64,000 nt of DNA from Nematostella vectensis (Eukaryota > Cnidaria > Anthozoa > Actiniaria > Edwardsiidae). The position numbers and the translations under genes were made by a program. Location: positions 6,993,219 to 7,057,218 of the forward strand of contig NC_064046.1 of assembly GCF_932526225.1 (NCBI RefSeq), written 5' to 3'. Positions 1 through 11,123 of this stretch are shown here, one piece after another. Every line of letters begins with the position of its first letter. Position 1 is the stretch's first letter. Below the pieces are notes generated by a model. That model did no database searches. It was given only the letters and a program-made list of their open reading frames with translations, and was not told where the DNA came from.

Positions 1-26
1 ACCTCAAAGGCTTATGGTTCTCAGAT

Positions 27-1444
27 GTGAATAGGAATGAGGAAAGACTAGAAATAGAGATATTAGTTGGAGCGGATTATCTTTGGCATTTTCAGAAAGG
101 ACGAGTAATTCGAGGCAAAGTAGAGGAACCCGTCGCAGTAGAGACAGAGTTAGGATGGGTATTGCCAGGCCCTATGACAGTAGATAGTGAATGTGTAGAG
201 AATGTACAGATAGTACAGGCTAATTTGTTAGTCCAAGACCGGTCAGCAGAGCAATCAGAGAGTTTGGAGAGTGAGATAGCGAGACTGTGGGATTTAGAGA
301 CTCTAGGTATTAGAGAGACACAGGGAGTACAGGAAGAATTTCTGGATAACATTTGTTTCAATGGAGAGAGGTATTCGGTTAAGTTACCATGGAAGGTCAA
401 CCACAGATCGTTACCTACTAATTACGAAAAAAAGCCTAGGACGCCTTCATGGCACAATAAGAAAGCTTAGGCAAGAGCCAGAAGTGCTAGACCAGTATGA
501 GGCAGTAATCAAGGGTCAGTTAGAGTCCGGAGTGATGAGCCGGTTCATGCGTTAGAAGATGGTAACAAGATCCATTACTTACCACATAGAGCGGTAGTGC
601 ACAGGAATGTTGCTACTAGTACACCGGTAAGAGTGATCTATGATGCGTCGGCGAAGACAGGTAAAAGGGGCGTGTCGCTCAACGACTGTTTACACGTTGA
701 ACCGTCTCAACCCCCTCCTATTTTATGTGTTGCTGAGATTCCGTTTCCTCAGGGTAGCCCTAATAGCAGATATCGAGAAGGCTTTCTTGAATATCGAAGT
801 CGACCCTGGAGACCAAGATTGTTTACGATTCCTATTCCCAGAGGACCTGAGAAGGGAGGGTTCCGTTAATCATAGTATACCGGTTTTGTAGAGTGTTGTT
901 TGGACTGAACGCCTCGCCATTTCTATTGAATGGAACCTTGAGGCACCACCTCGTGAAGTTTAAAGAGATAGATCCTGAGTTTGTAGAGATGTTAGTCAAC
1001 AGTTTTTATGTAGATGACTTGGTGACAGGAAGTAACACCCCGGAAGAGGCGTATGAGTTATACGTGAAGTCCAAGTCGAGATTGGCAGAAGGTGGGTTTA
1101 ACCTGCGCAAGTGGCAGACTAACGATAGCGAGCTCAGAGGTAGGGTGGATGTAGGCGAAGGGAGATGTATGCCAGGTAGTCAAGAAGGTGTGGCGCGTGG
1201 TTAGACTAGCCAGGGCGTGGCAAGCGACTGTGATATTCAGGTGTTAGGCCTACCCTGGAATAGCAGTGGTGACACTATAGGACTCACATTTGGCCACCTG
1301 TATGATAAGGCTCAACAGGTGCCAGCGACGAAGCGAAATGTGCTCAGTGTTTTTGCAGGTATGTTCGATCCCCTAGAAATAGTAACCCCAGTAACTGTAG
1401 CTGCAAGAATCCTTTTTCAGCTCTGTGTAGAATGGCCGAGTTAA
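27..1444 (+). pseudogene. BEL/Pao pol: protease end, linker and reverse transcriptase, broken
   Basis: Residues early in the 27-470 frame (GADYLWHF, then LGWVLPGP) match the conserved stretch between the aspartic protease and the RT of Pao-type pol proteins. The RT fingers appear near 597-740 ([17 protein letters not shown]). The YVDD catalytic box sits at about 1004-1020 (FYVDDLVTGS). The RT thumb follows at 1217-1444 (FAGMFDPLEIVTPVTV). These blocks lie in at least three frames with stops between them, so no functional RT is encoded. The YVDD aspartates themselves are retained. Assignment to the family is firm; the exact frameshift sites are not. Confidence 0.85.
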
Positions 1445-1959
1445 CCTGGGACGAGGAATTGACTGGAGAAGAAAGAAAAGAGTGGGAGGCCTGGGTTAAA
1501 GACCTGGGAAATTTGATGAGTGTTGAAGTACCTCTGTGCGTATTGGACACGTCCCGCCGTAAGGTGCAGATTCACGGAATTGCTGATGCGAGTCGCAAGG
1601 CGTACTGTTTCGTCGTATACCTCGTATACGACGTGGGGGGAGAGAGGCAGGTAAGGTTACTTTGCAGCAAGACTAGAGTGGCCCCCCTTAAGGAGATGAC
1701 AATCCCCAGGTTAGAGCTAATGGCCGCGTTAATCCTTGACCGTCTAGTTAGCCATGTTAAAGAAGCCCTAGGCACACTCATTGAAGTAGAAAGCGAGGTG
1801 TACTGGTCAAATAGCAAAACAGTGTTATACTGGTTGGCGAACAAAGGTGATTGGAAACAGTTCGTTAAGCACAGAGTAGATGAAATTTTGCAGCTGACTA
1901 GGAACGGTGAGTGGAGGCATTGCCCGGGAGAACAGAACCCGCCAGCTAGGCACTGTTAG
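1432..1959 (+). pseudogene. BEL/Pao pol RNase H-like domain
   Basis: This is a 175-residue open stretch. It contains GIADASRKAYCFVVYL (first acidic residue and strand), PRLELMAALIL (the glutamate block) and VYWSNSKTVLYWL. The last normally reads WSDSKT in this family, so one expected catalytic aspartate is an asparagine here. The domain directly follows the RT block with a small frame overlap, as expected for a once-continuous pol polyprotein. The asparagine change and loss of frame both point to an inactive copy. Confidence 0.8.
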
Positions 1960-2232
1960 TATGGTGGTCAACACCAGAGTACCGAAGAGTGACATATCTA
2001 GTGTAATCAACCTTAACAATTTCAGTAATTGTAGTAAGTTGTTCAAGGTAACAGCGTATTTTCGGAGGTTCATGCACAATGTAAGGGCAGCGAATTAGAA
2101 GACAGGATGACAGGCAGTTATCTAGAGAGGAGATGAAGAACGCAGAGCTATAGTGGATAAAGTCAGCAAAAGTAGACTTGACGCAACAAGCGACGTTTAA
2201 TCAGGTGACCAAGCAGCTAGATTTAGTAGAAG

Positions 2233-3041
2233 ATGCAGGCTTACTTAGGTGCAGAGGGAGACTGGGTGATTCCGAGCTTGCGACAGGCTAGAATGCCCAT
2301 AATATTACCGAGAGATCACAGGCTGACAGAGCTGGTTATACTAGACTGCCATAGTAAATTACACCACAGTGGTGTTAGCGGCACCTTAGCGCAGTTGCGG
2401 ACAAGGTTCTGGGTTCCGAAAGGTAGACAAGTTGCTTGACCTATGATGATAATTACAGTTTTGGTGGAGGTTGAAAGCACACTGAACGACAGGCCGCTTA
2501 CATATGTGTACGATGAGGTGAAGCTTACACCAGCCCATCTAATGTAGGGCAGACGACTAAATAGCTTCCCAGACGAGGTAGTAGAGCCAGACGATGTAAC
2601 GAATCCAGACCACAACATTCGGTTTAGGTATGTAAGGGCTAAACTCTCACATTTTTGCTAGAGATGGGGTTAGGAGTATCTAGCTAGCCTTCGAGAATTT
2701 CATCGTAGAAGTCGTGTCACCGGGCATAGGGAGACAGTTCAAGTAGGAGACGGAGTGACAGTGCAGGAGGATGGCAGTAAGATGGCGGGAGTAGAGAAGT
2801 TGATCAAGGGCAGAGATAACGTAGTGAGAGGAGCGCAAGTTAGACTTGTCAAGAAGGGAAAGCCATCTCGCCTGGACAGACCAGTCCAGAGACTATACCC
2901 CATAGATGTTAGGTGCTCGGACTCGACAGTGAATTGCAGCGCGTGCGCGGACAGGAGCGTGCATACCAGAGCCAGGTCCACTCGAGCCGCAGCATTGCAT
3001 GCGCAGAATAGAATCGCGATCGGGGCTTTGCTTGATTCCTA
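2233..3041 (+). pseudogene. BEL/Pao integrase fragments with deleted catalytic core
   Basis: At 2233-2439 lies an integrase zinc-binding segment (DCHSKLHHSGVSGTLAQLR, then FWVPKGRQ). Immediately after it the sequence jumps to the end of the catalytic core (EVESTLNDRPLTYVYDE, TPAHLM) at about 2464-2545. The DDE core between these two points, normally some hundreds of bases, is missing. The C-terminal part runs at about 2740-3041 (GDGVTVQEDG, GAQVRLVKKGKPSRLDRPVQ, LYPIDV) and ends just before the polypurine tract. Several stops interrupt it. This is an internally deleted, nonfunctional integrase. Confidence 0.75.
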
Positions 3042-3060
3042 AGAGTCAAGGGGGGGGGAG

Positions 3061-3294
3061 TGTGTTCCGGAAGTTCGGTTTCTGTGTACCGGAAGTTGTT
3101 AAAATTATTAGTTTATGATCACCAATTATGTAATATGTAATTAGTTATAGGATCGCGTATCATTGTACCAGGCACGGGGTGAACTCGTGAGAGAAACAGA
3201 TTGTAAGTGAGATTGAGAGCTGATTCGAATAAAGGGAGTAGAAAGTCGGAGATCGTGAATACAGAGTGTCGTTTGGTTCGAAACATTACCAACA
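3061..3294 (+). repeat. Probable 3' LTR of the plus-strand BEL/Pao element
   Basis: It directly follows the purine run. It begins TGTGTTCCGGAAG, contains AATAAA at about 3226-3231, and ends CATTACCAACA, so it has TG...CA ends and a length of about 234 bp. The opposite-strand protease coding of the neighbouring fragment starts right after it. No second LTR is in the window to confirm the ends. Confidence 0.55.
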
Positions 3295-5249
3295 GGTGTG
3301 GCCATCGGTCGGCGGTCTCGGGCTTGGAGATCTGATCTTTCCTTAAAGGGATAATTGCTCGAGCGTACGCCCTTGGCAGTTCTACTTTTGCTCTCTTGTC
3401 CGTTCTCTCGGCTACTAGGCCATCGACTCTTGAGACGGGAATATTCTCTTGACCCAACATTGTCCTCAAATGTAGGCTCGTTTCTATTCCTTGTATGCCA
3501 AGTTCCTTTTGGACCTTCGTAGTGAGGAATGTTGTATCGCTCGCGTCGTCCAATAGGGCGTAGACTTTAACTTGCTTTTCTGGGTGATCTCGGTGAGAAA
3601 CCAACACGGGGACGATTTTCGAATTGGTGATCACTATTTCTTCACCGACGACTGCGTTTGTAACACTGCACATGTTCGAGTTAGCCTTCGAAGAATTCGG
3701 TTTGGGGCTTCGCTACTTTTGTCGTTTGTTCCAGATTCGGGTTTTGAGTGGTCAGCGTTGGTATGAGGCCGTGGGTTGCAGCGTCTAGGCTTCGCTCCGT
3801 GCAAGAGGGTGTGGTTGCGTTTGCCGCATTCGCTGCATGAAATCTCCGAACGACAATCTGACGCAAGATGAGGTCCCTTCGGACACTTGAAACAGAGTTT
3901 CTCTTCACTAGCGATTTCGTTACGTTCGGTTACGTTTTTTTGGCGAATTCCGTGCACTTCTCTATTGTATGTTTCTCGCTACAGAAAGGACAGGTAGGTT
4001 GGTATGCTGGTGTTGGCGGCTTGGCAGCTTCGGGACTGGGTTCGGCGGGAACTCCTGAGATTTGAAAAGATTGACTGCTAGGTCCGTTTTCTCGCTTGCT
4101 AGGTGGGCGGTTGGCAGGTTTCCGGTTGGCACTGTTAGTTGTTCTCCTCTTCTCCCTTTACGTGCGTCTGGCGAGAAAATTGGATCATTGGCTAGCTCCT
4201 TCTCTTCCTTTTCTTTTATAATTTCACGAAGTCTCGAAATTACACGCTTTTTCCTTGGTATTGCGTCTCGTGCGCCTGCCGACACCATTTCACTCCTGAG
4301 TATGATGGTAGCTTAGCGCTTGCTTGAAGTAAGGTCTGAGGCGAATCTAGATCTGCCATAGAGCTCAAGGATTTCATTGCTTCTTCGCAGCGAATATGGA
4401 AGTCAGAAAACTGTTGGATGGGTGCGCTGTCTGAGTCAGCAATCTCGGGCCACTCTCTGAGGTTCCTTTTGAAGGTCTCGCCGACTTTGATGGGGTTGCC
4501 ATAGCGACTGTCTTGTAAATTTCTCGCCTCTTGGTATGCGGTCTCTGAATTAGTGGCTAGGAATCCTTTTATCACTACGTTAGCCTTTCCGCTGGTGTAT
4601 TTATCAAGGAAAAAATAAGCGGTCACTCTGCGTGGAGACATTTGCTTCTATAATCGAGTCAAACATGGTTACGAAAGCGGGGCAAACAAATGGATCGACT
4701 GATGAAACTGGATGTTCTTTAATTGGAACATGACTAGTTCTTTGTTGATTTGTCAATAGCGTATTGAGTCCTGTTTGTTTTGCTTGTGAATTCATTAGCG
4801 CTTGTATAGCCAATTTAAAATCACTGTCTCTATTAAGGTTTGTCTCGGGAGGTAGAAATGGAGGAAAATAGCCTGGAAAATAAGCCGAGTAAAGACTCTG
4901 CTGATCAGGAACTGGAGGTTTCCAACCAGACGCAGTGTAAGCGGGTTCTCTCTTTACTTCCTCTTTGACCTGTTGTTTGACCTCTTGTTTAGCGTGCCCT
5001 TTAGCCATAAACGTTTTGAGGGTCTTTTCTTCAGCTTGTGCTAGCTCAAATTCCTTTTGCATTTTCAGCCGTCTCGCTTCGTTTTCTCGTTCCAAGTACT
5101 CCATTTCTACCATAGCGGCCTCCACTCTAGCTGATGACACCACGGACATCTGGTTACTCGCTCTGGACTTAACGCTCCCCAGGACACTTGAGCTAGTCTT
5201 GTTACTTCTACTGCTTTTACTACTTCATAATTCAAATAGTTGGGTCTGA
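3295..5249 (-). pseudogene. BEL/Pao gag and protease fragment, inverted relative to the first
   Basis: Read on the minus strand from about 5249, a coiled, charged N-terminal region (residues like MVEMEYLERENEARRLKMQ at 5149-4604) is followed by a Pao-type gag core (4641-4240, GKANVVIKGFL). Two CCHC-like zinc knuckles come next (3957-3634, CFKCPKGPHLASDC and CSECGKRNHTLLHG), then an aspartic protease (3673 down, YALLDDASDTTFLTTKV). The protease has LDDAS in place of the classical DSG-type triad. The pieces are in different frames. It stops at the LTR of the plus-strand copy, which suggests that copy inserted here. No LTR for this minus element was identified at 5250-5600. Confidence 0.75.
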
Positions 5250-6607
5250 AGTGCCTGAATCCTCTTATAAAGTCTCAGCCTTGCTCTAAATTAAACCAAA
5301 GATTGTACCACTAGAAATGCTTGCACTAAATAAACCAGGACGCGGACGTCCGAATTTAGGACGCGTATCAAATTTCAGTAAACAAATGTCGTTGCTTATA
5401 TTGTAACTAAGCGAAAGGCGTTAACACTAACTTAATAACTAACTAATCTAATCAAGGTCCATTACAAGTATCTTGCCCTAAGAACCCCTTTCCCTCACAA
5501 AAGTTCCATTAATGTACATTTGTATCAAAGCTACATTTTGACAACCTTTGTTTTTGCGAAGAACATGTCATGGGTGTAACAGCATTTTAAAGATAGAATG
5601 TAGTGTTAGACACAGTTTTAGATGCAATACTGAAGTTTTCATGTACCATTTGAAGTGGTGATTTTCCATCCCCATGGGAATTAAAATATACAAATATATA
5701 TCCGGTAATGCATTATATTTTGGTGTTTTTAGAAACCCTGGACCCAACCATTCCAATGATACTATGCAATGGCAAACAGACTGGCTTGGAAAGGAAATCC
5801 TAAAAAAAAGAGACATTAGTAAAAGTGTTAATTTATAATTTAACACCAAATCTGTTCATAAATTTATTTTTGGTGTAGAGGGAAAAAGAGAAAGAGCATG
5901 AATTGCATAAAAATAGTCAACAGGGGGAAGAAAAAGGAAGAAATATGATTCTTCTTAAAATGTTTGTTAAGAAAATAATATTTTCTTAACAAACATTAAC
6001 AATGTGATAATAATATTCAGTAATTTCCTAAAATTTCCATTATCTTTAGGTTGATACTAGAAAATTGTTTTATTTACATATTTGTTATTTAAAAAGCACA
6101 ATTTTGTTTTTTGTTTAATATAATATAAGTTATCTTGTTATCTTGTTATTGAGTGTGTACTGCTGAATCACTGAACGCCCAAGTCATTTGAGCCCCCTCT
6201 CTTATGGTCCCGGGGAAGTCTGGGGTAAATGTGGTTTAGATCACTTTTTAACCAAAATATGTCGATGAGGGGTGGTGGTATTGACTGTTTTTGGCTTTTA
6301 TTACAGTTGTTTAAGATTAAAGTCTAATCGCCCTTTCTTGGGACCACTGGTGTGGGGGTATCAAATGACTTGTTAATAAGAACTTCCTCAAGACATGGTT
6401 CTCAATTCTCATGTTTTTAGCATTCATCTTGGCCCTCAGTCAGTTACTGTTTGATAAAAGAGTGAAAATAATTTTAATAATTATTTATTATTTCTTTCAA
6501 AACAATGTTTTCATTTATAATCTAACTAATTTTCCACAGCTAATTATATAAAAAATAAACACATGAGATGAAAGATGCAGACAATGAAAACAACTTACAT
6601 ATAGACG
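5250..6607. other. AT-rich noncoding stretch
   Basis: I see no supported gene here. The only notable structure is a perfect hairpin at 5959-5997 with 18-bp arms and a 3-base spacer. The rest is AT-rich sequence with unremarkable short ORFs. Confidence 0.6.
5959..5997. repeat. Perfect 18-bp inverted repeat (hairpin)
   Basis: The arm AATGTTTGTTAAGAAAAT is followed by AAT and then its exact reverse complement. AT-rich palindromes of this kind are common in transposon-rich animal DNA, and no function is implied. Confidence 0.8.
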
Positions 6608-7209
6608 ATTCATAGATCCGACGCGCGCACGAATATCCAATCAGAAAGTAGCAAATAGAAGCCAACGAAGTGCAACCCAAATGTCCCACATTAATTTTAC
6701 ACGTCGGATGAGGTCTGTGAATCCTTCTCGGGTTTATATAGACGTTTATAGGGGTTTTCCTGCGACTTGGGAAATAAAACACAGTAACGTAACATGATGG
6801 AAATATGTCTTGTTGTCCAAGCTTGGTGAAAAACCTTGTAGAGAAGCATAGAAATAGATAACTACGAGTTTGGTTGTTGAAGGGAAACGGCACGAATCTA
6901 GCTTAAAATGCGAAAAATTGGAAATGATAAGATAAAGCGGTGCTCTCTTCGGTAGGTACTATGTGTTTGAGTCCCAACTCTACACTAAAATTAGCCGGTC
7001 AAAGAAAACAGGGCTAGCACTTTCTACGCTGACCGGAAAATGCTTATTTGCTAGTCCAGATTCGCAGAAAAATATCTCAAACCAATTTTTTTCGGCGTCG
7101 ATTGCCGAATTTTTGTGGGACATTTGTGGGACCACATGGCTGTTATTGCACCATTCTTTACCTGATTGGCTATTCGTGCGCGCGTGATTGACATGTTGGA
7201 TCTATGAAT
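6608..7209. mobile_element. Fold-back/MITE-like element with imperfect terminal inverted repeats
   Basis: The left end reads TTCATAGATCC then ACGCGCGCACGAATATCC and AATCAG. The right end, reverse-complemented, reads TTCATAGATCC, 12 extra bases, ACGCGCGCACGAATAGCC and AATCAG. The similarity continues inward in patches, such as AATGTCCCACA on both sides. No transposase is encoded, so this is a non-autonomous element of unknown superfamily. No target-site duplication was recognised. Confidence 0.6.
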
Positions 7210-7990
7210 AGGGGTTGCATTTAAGGTTTTTTATCCTCGGTAAGGAGAATTTATCTTGTAAGTTGAAAAAGTTGCAATATCTTCGAAGAACTAAGAGCAC
7301 AGGATATAAAGACAATGAACGTTCTTCTTTTTAGTAGTAAATGACAAATGTAGGACGATATTGGTTAGCTTTTATGAAATATCTCAACACATTTAAGAAT
7401 AAGTAAGCTTAGATAGAACGAAGAATGTCAAAAGGACGTGTCATGCTCTTCTAATAATTTGATTACTACGCTTTCTTAAAGCAAACAAAAAGGACAACAC
7501 AAAAGCCCAATAACTAACTGTTATATTATCAATACAAATGTAGCAACCCAAAGAAGCACATTTCATTTCTCCAAGGGGTTTTTGCTCAAAAGATTTGGGT
7601 GTATACAATAAATGACAAAGGATACATTTTACACAAATCGTCGTCCAAAACTCACCTTAGCAGTGTTTTTTGTCGCTATCTGTTTGTCCCCTGTGGCTGT
7701 GTTCGCTTTTTACTTTTAATGTGACCTGTCTCGCGTCGACACAACAAGTGAATACTTAATTTTTTAGCTGAAAACAGACATATCCTCAAATAAATCTTGC
7801 GTGAATGAACATTATAGTAGACATATCAAACTTATTGCCATAAGTCATGAACATTTAGCTTTCGCTAGTGCCCAGGTACACTTGTATGATTTTTTACAAC
7901 TGCGCTTGCGCTAAAGTATGAAATTTCGCCGGAGATTTAATGTGATGTGAGATGTGAGATGTACACCTCCGTTCCGACCTCTAAGTGGAA
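7210..7990. other. Noncoding stretch, no gene seen
   Basis: AT-rich sequence between the fold-back element and element B. I could not find inverted repeats marking the left end of element B here. Confidence 0.5.
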
Positions 7991-8081
7991 CTCTAGGGGT
8001 TTTTTTTGGCTTTGATAGGCACGCGCCTCAGCTTTATGGCGTCTTTAGGCGCAAAGTCAGTCATGCGAGTCTTCGTTGCGT

Positions 8082-8640
8082 TTATGTCCGAGATGACGAC
8101 TGGCAGAACAGTAACCCACTCACGGTCTGTTTTGCCGGATGAAAAATTAGGCAGCGAGATAGGCGCTGTGCCAGCCAGCAATGGAAAGACTTAGCGAAAG
8201 CTTGGCTCCTGTGGTGCCCTGGCTCAGCCCGTCGGACCTCCACCCCGTGGTCTATTAGGAGCTTTGTTGTAGCACCCTCGAACTCCGTGCCGTCATCAAC
8301 CATGAGGAATTTAGGCCATGAGAGAGGTCCCTCCGCATAGATGTCAGCGATTTCGCGGGAGACAACGGCCGCGTTCTTGGTTCTCAGTGGACAGGCGGCT
8401 TTATACCGTGAAGCAACGTCAACGACAGTCAGGGCATACTTGTACCCGCGGTCGGTTGGCAAGAATAAAAGTTCCGACTGGTGGATACGGTTTGGTATCT
8501 GCTCCGGGAAATGGGCGTAGGTAGTCGTAGGAGGAGGTGTATGTGTGTAGGCCCCTACGGGCTGAGAGCTTTCCCACTTGCGCACTCGGTCTATGAAGGC
8601 TGAGCCCTTGGGAAGTTTGGCATGCGAGCGGTCACTCCCT
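8082..8640 (-). pseudogene. Polinton-like integrase (rve family), catalytic residues altered
   Basis: The open part is about 167 residues. It contains SELLFLPTDR then YKYALTVVDVASRYKAACPL, followed by FLMVDDGTEFEG and HGVEVRRAEPGHHRSQA. This is an rve/DDE integrase core of the type found in Polinton-like elements. The first catalytic position, normally D in a DLLFLP context, is E here. The DDG block retains the second aspartate. The helix after HRSQA, which should carry the catalytic glutamate (ERFN-like), reads AFAKSFHC, so that glutamate is lost. Together these imply a dead enzyme. The N-terminal domain runs directly into the ATPase fragment at 8660. Confidence 0.8.
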
Positions 8641-8659
8641 GGAAGCCACCTCTGGCGTA

Positions 8660-9025
8660 CTATATAGGACGAAGGAACACATCGAGTTCTCCGTCGGACA
8701 TAAGCTTAGCCGCCATTATGTGTCGGCAATGTATTGCAACAGGCGTATCAGTCTCACAGGCGGTTGCCGTTTGCTCGGGTAGTGCCGAGACAGCGGATAC
8801 AAACCTCAGCAGTATGTCGATCTGACCGTCCTCAGGTGTGACGACAAACAGACGATTGTCGCCCTCGCCGAAGCCGTCGTATGTTTTGTTGTAGACAAAG
8901 GTAGTGCACACGAGTATGATGTAGTCAAACTTGCCCCGGAAAGGGCCGCGCAAGCGGTCCACTAAGAATCGGGTCTTACCGCTTAAAGTAGGGCCCACGA
9001 TGCGAGCGTTAAATGGGCTGTTTTT
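8660..9025 (-). pseudogene. A32-like DNA-packaging ATPase, truncated
   Basis: The start region reads SPFNARIVGPTLSGKTRF, with a clear Walker A motif (GPTLSGKT). RGPFRGKFDYIILVC and NKTYDGF follow, a pattern characteristic of Polinton and virophage packaging ATPases. These proteins drive genome packaging into capsids. After about 75 residues the family similarity fades. A neighbouring frame holds what may be remains of the Walker B-side region, and the ORF stops at about 113 residues instead of the usual 200 or more. It is fused closely to the integrase remnant, so sequence has been lost between the two. Confidence 0.75.
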
Positions 9026-9047
9026 CGGATCTACTGTACTACTGTAC

Positions 9048-9640
9048 TCAGTATTGTATGGACTCTAGCTGTCCGTTCATACGGTTCATCTGAGCGTCGG
9101 CCACCACAAACAAGTGACAGTTTACGTTACCCGTGCCGCTTGCCGTGCGTTTTACCTCAAGATGCACACCGTCGCGGGTGTTGACCAATCGGAGACCGCC
9201 CCTGGATACCATTGTCGTCCGTCGTTTGAAGGTCGATCCACAGAACAAACTTGTTATCGCCATAGAACGACTCGGGGCTGACACTAGGCGCTTGGCAGCC
9301 ACTGATGAACCGCCTTTTCACCTCCCTCCAGAAATCCGTGGGGCATATAGTCCCTGGCTGAAAACCTTGTTTGGCATGCCGTCAATTGTAACGCGAACGC
9401 TCTTGATGTCCCGACATCAAAACAGACGTGACGTGATTTTCAGGCGGCTCACGAGATTTCGGCCGACGTTGTTCACGACGGTATTATTTGCTTGGCCTGA
9501 GATGGAGAGATCGGAACCCTCAAAGAACCAGGCACAAGCGTGACGCCTTCCGTTAGCTTTGGGACCGCCACATATAGCGTCACGCTGGGGAAAGCCGTCG
9601 ATGGGTTGAAAATGACCCGGTCTCTCGGCTTTCAACCCCA
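9048..9640 (-). pseudogene. Jelly-roll capsid-like protein, C-terminal remnant
   Basis: Three frames hold consecutive parts: VRVTIDGMPNKVF, then FISGCQAPSVSPESFYGDNKFVL with WIDLQT, then GLRLVNTRDGVHLEVKR and CHLFVVADAQMN. The pattern 'FxLxIDLxT...GxxLxxxxDGVxLExxR...' resembles the C-terminal jelly roll of the capsid proteins of this element class. It sits beside the packaging ATPase, as in other Polinton-like elements. There are at least two frameshifts and a stop. The identification is from pattern memory and context, so moderate confidence only; a penton-like rather than major capsid role is possible. Confidence 0.5.
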
Positions 9641-9766
9641 GAGGAGTTCTGGGTGTTCGTTGGGGGCAAGTTTATCGCTTACAGACATTCCTAGTAGTAT
9701 GACGTCACTTGACTATGGTGCGAACTTTTAGACATGTCTAATATAGCGTAGCATGATTCGTTCATC

Positions 9767-10148
9767 ATGGCTGATGTTGACGTTGACATTGACGATACCT
9801 TGCCAGGTGCGTCCGCCGAAGACAGGGACGACGAGACGACGCCCCTAATCCCGTTTGATCCCGACGATGGGGAGTCGATCCCAATGACGAGCACGTCATT
9901 GCGGGGGCCCTGGACGCAAACGACCGCTGAAACCTCGTCCACCACAGAGGGCGCAGCGACCAGACTCGGTCTCCAGTCCCTCAGGGAGAAATACCCAGAT
10001 CTTAACGAGAATCTGATACGGTTCCAGTCAGACTAAGGGGAAAGACGCTAATACAGCTTCACAACCTCGGCAAAGGAGGTTGGACAAAACCAAGACAGCT
10101 GTTTAATGAGAACGGAGGCGTTCGACAGGACGTTGCGAAGCTAAAATG
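9767..10148 (+). pseudogene. Acidic TPLIP-type small protein of Polinton-like elements
   Basis: An intact start (MADVDVDIDDTLPG) leads to an aspartate- and threonine-rich protein with the ETTPLIPFDPDDG block. A C-terminal SLREKYPDLNENLIRF ends at a stop at 10034. The +1-shifted frame just past it reads RLRGKTLIQLHNLGKGGW and continues to about 10148. The original protein was therefore probably longer and is broken by one frameshift near 10020. ETTPLIP-containing proteins are known to me from cnidarian Polinton-like loci; their function is not known. Confidence 0.5.
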
Positions 10149-10349
10149 CTTCAAGCTGGCGATGGGGTTAAGGCTATCGGGGAAAAGCTATGCGAGCTTC
10201 TCCCTGGACTAGAAGGCAGCATCGCGAACTTCGTGTTTAAGGCTGCAGGAGAAGCGGTGAAATTCCTTGGCGAAAATGCATGGCTGCACATTCTAGCCGT
10301 AGCCGCTTTCTTGGTTAGTCGAATGCAAAGCAATCATCGGAACAGGTAA
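10146..10349 (+). CDS. Small hydrophobic protein with one membrane segment
   Basis: A 67-residue intact ORF. The first half is amphipathic (KAIGEKLCELLPGLEG), followed by FVFKAAGEAVKFLGENAW, a hydrophobic stretch (LHILAVAAFLVS) that can span a membrane, and a basic tail. Small single-pass proteins of this layout accompany the TPLIP protein in related elements. It overlaps the end of the preceding gene by a few bases. No catalytic motif is visible and the function is unknown. Confidence 0.5.
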   Translation: MLQAGDGVKAIGEKLCELLPGLEGSIANFVFKAAGEAVKFLGENAWLHILAVAAFLVSRMQSNHRNR

Positions 10350-10423
10350 TACGCCGCGGCCACCGCGAGTGCCGACAACCCAGCCTTGAGGGCGGTGTGG
10401 TACCCTTTTTCTCTCGGTCCGGG

Positions 10424-10505
10424 CGATGTTCTTCGCGAAGAGGGGACAGGCGCCGCGCCCTCTGCGTGCACTACGACCTTGCTTCTTGCTTCGCGAAGAA
10501 CATCG
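10424..10505. repeat. 17-bp perfect inverted repeat built on TTCGCGAA
   Basis: CGATGTTCTTCGCGAAG at 10424-10440 is the exact reverse complement of 10489-10505. Each arm contains the self-complementary core CTTCGCGAAG. It lies between the converging plus- and minus-strand gene blocks of element B, where a terminator or 3'-end stem-loop could sit. Confidence 0.75.
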
Positions 10506-10634
10506 CACCTCGCGGTCCTTGGTCACGTGTTGCAACCTAGGATGCAAACCGGCCATGTTATGAGCACCGACTTGCTCTGTCTCGGTTATGATCGCGTTAG
10601 CGCCCAGCGTCATGGAATCGGTGGCTTTCTGCAG

Positions 10635-11123
10635 TTAATTGTTGTAGCCCACGACACTTTGTGTGATTATCACCAGATCGTTAGGAATCAGCCACACTCC
10701 TGGTGCGACCGCAAGACTCAGTATCACCTTAGCCTCCTGCACGGCTAACTGGTACCTTTGCACGCTTTGAGCGATGTCGTTTTCTATGATCGCGTCTTCA
10801 AGCAGCTTTGCGAACTCCGCCTGCGCCTTCATTGTCGGTCCACCGGCCCCCGCGATAGAGGAACGCCTCGACCGAGCGATCGCGTCCTCCAAGCCCTGCT
10901 TTTGTCAGCCCCTCACCTTTGGGAGGCGCAAACCAGCTATGTTGCATGCCCCCGTGGTCGTCGTTGCGTATGAAACCCACTTGCTTCCCACTATTGTACG
11001 TTCCACCTTCGTCGCTAAACAGTTGAGGTGGATCGGGTACTCGTCCGCCGCCGTGTCGTATCCACGGATCACGTGCACGTTGCGATACCCCTTCCCCGGG
11101 GAGGCCGAATAAATCCATACCAT
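10635..11123 (-). pseudogene. Unrecognised element B protein with one in-frame TGA
   Basis: One reading frame runs from 11123 to 10635 with a single TGA at 10905-10907 (KVRG, stop, QKQGLEDA). Before the stop are NVHVIRGYDTAADEYPI and VGSKWVSYATTTTG. After it come GGPTMKAQAEFAKLLEDAII, a helix-rich region and VAPGVWLIPNDLVIITQSVV, ending VGYNN. No known domain is recognised. Continuity of one frame on both sides of the stop suggests one gene of about 160 codons disabled by a point mutation. Confidence 0.5.

Larger units (their letters stand above)
1..3294 (+). mobile_element. BEL/Pao LTR retrotransposon remnant (pol and 3' LTR)
   Basis: The plus-strand order is end of protease, reverse transcriptase, RNase H, integrase zinc-binding and C-terminal parts, a G-rich polypurine tract (about 3047-3060), then a probable LTR. 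This is the BEL/Pao pol order. The reading frame is broken at many points and most of the integrase catalytic core is missing, so the copy is dead. Its 5' part, including gag and the 5' LTR, would lie left of the window or is lost. It abuts a second BEL/Pao fragment on the opposite strand at 3295. Confidence 0.85.

Noticed and set aside
5568-6893. Minus-strand ORFs of 93 and 117 codons
   Set aside because: Compositionally random, and the second overlaps the arm of the fold-back element.
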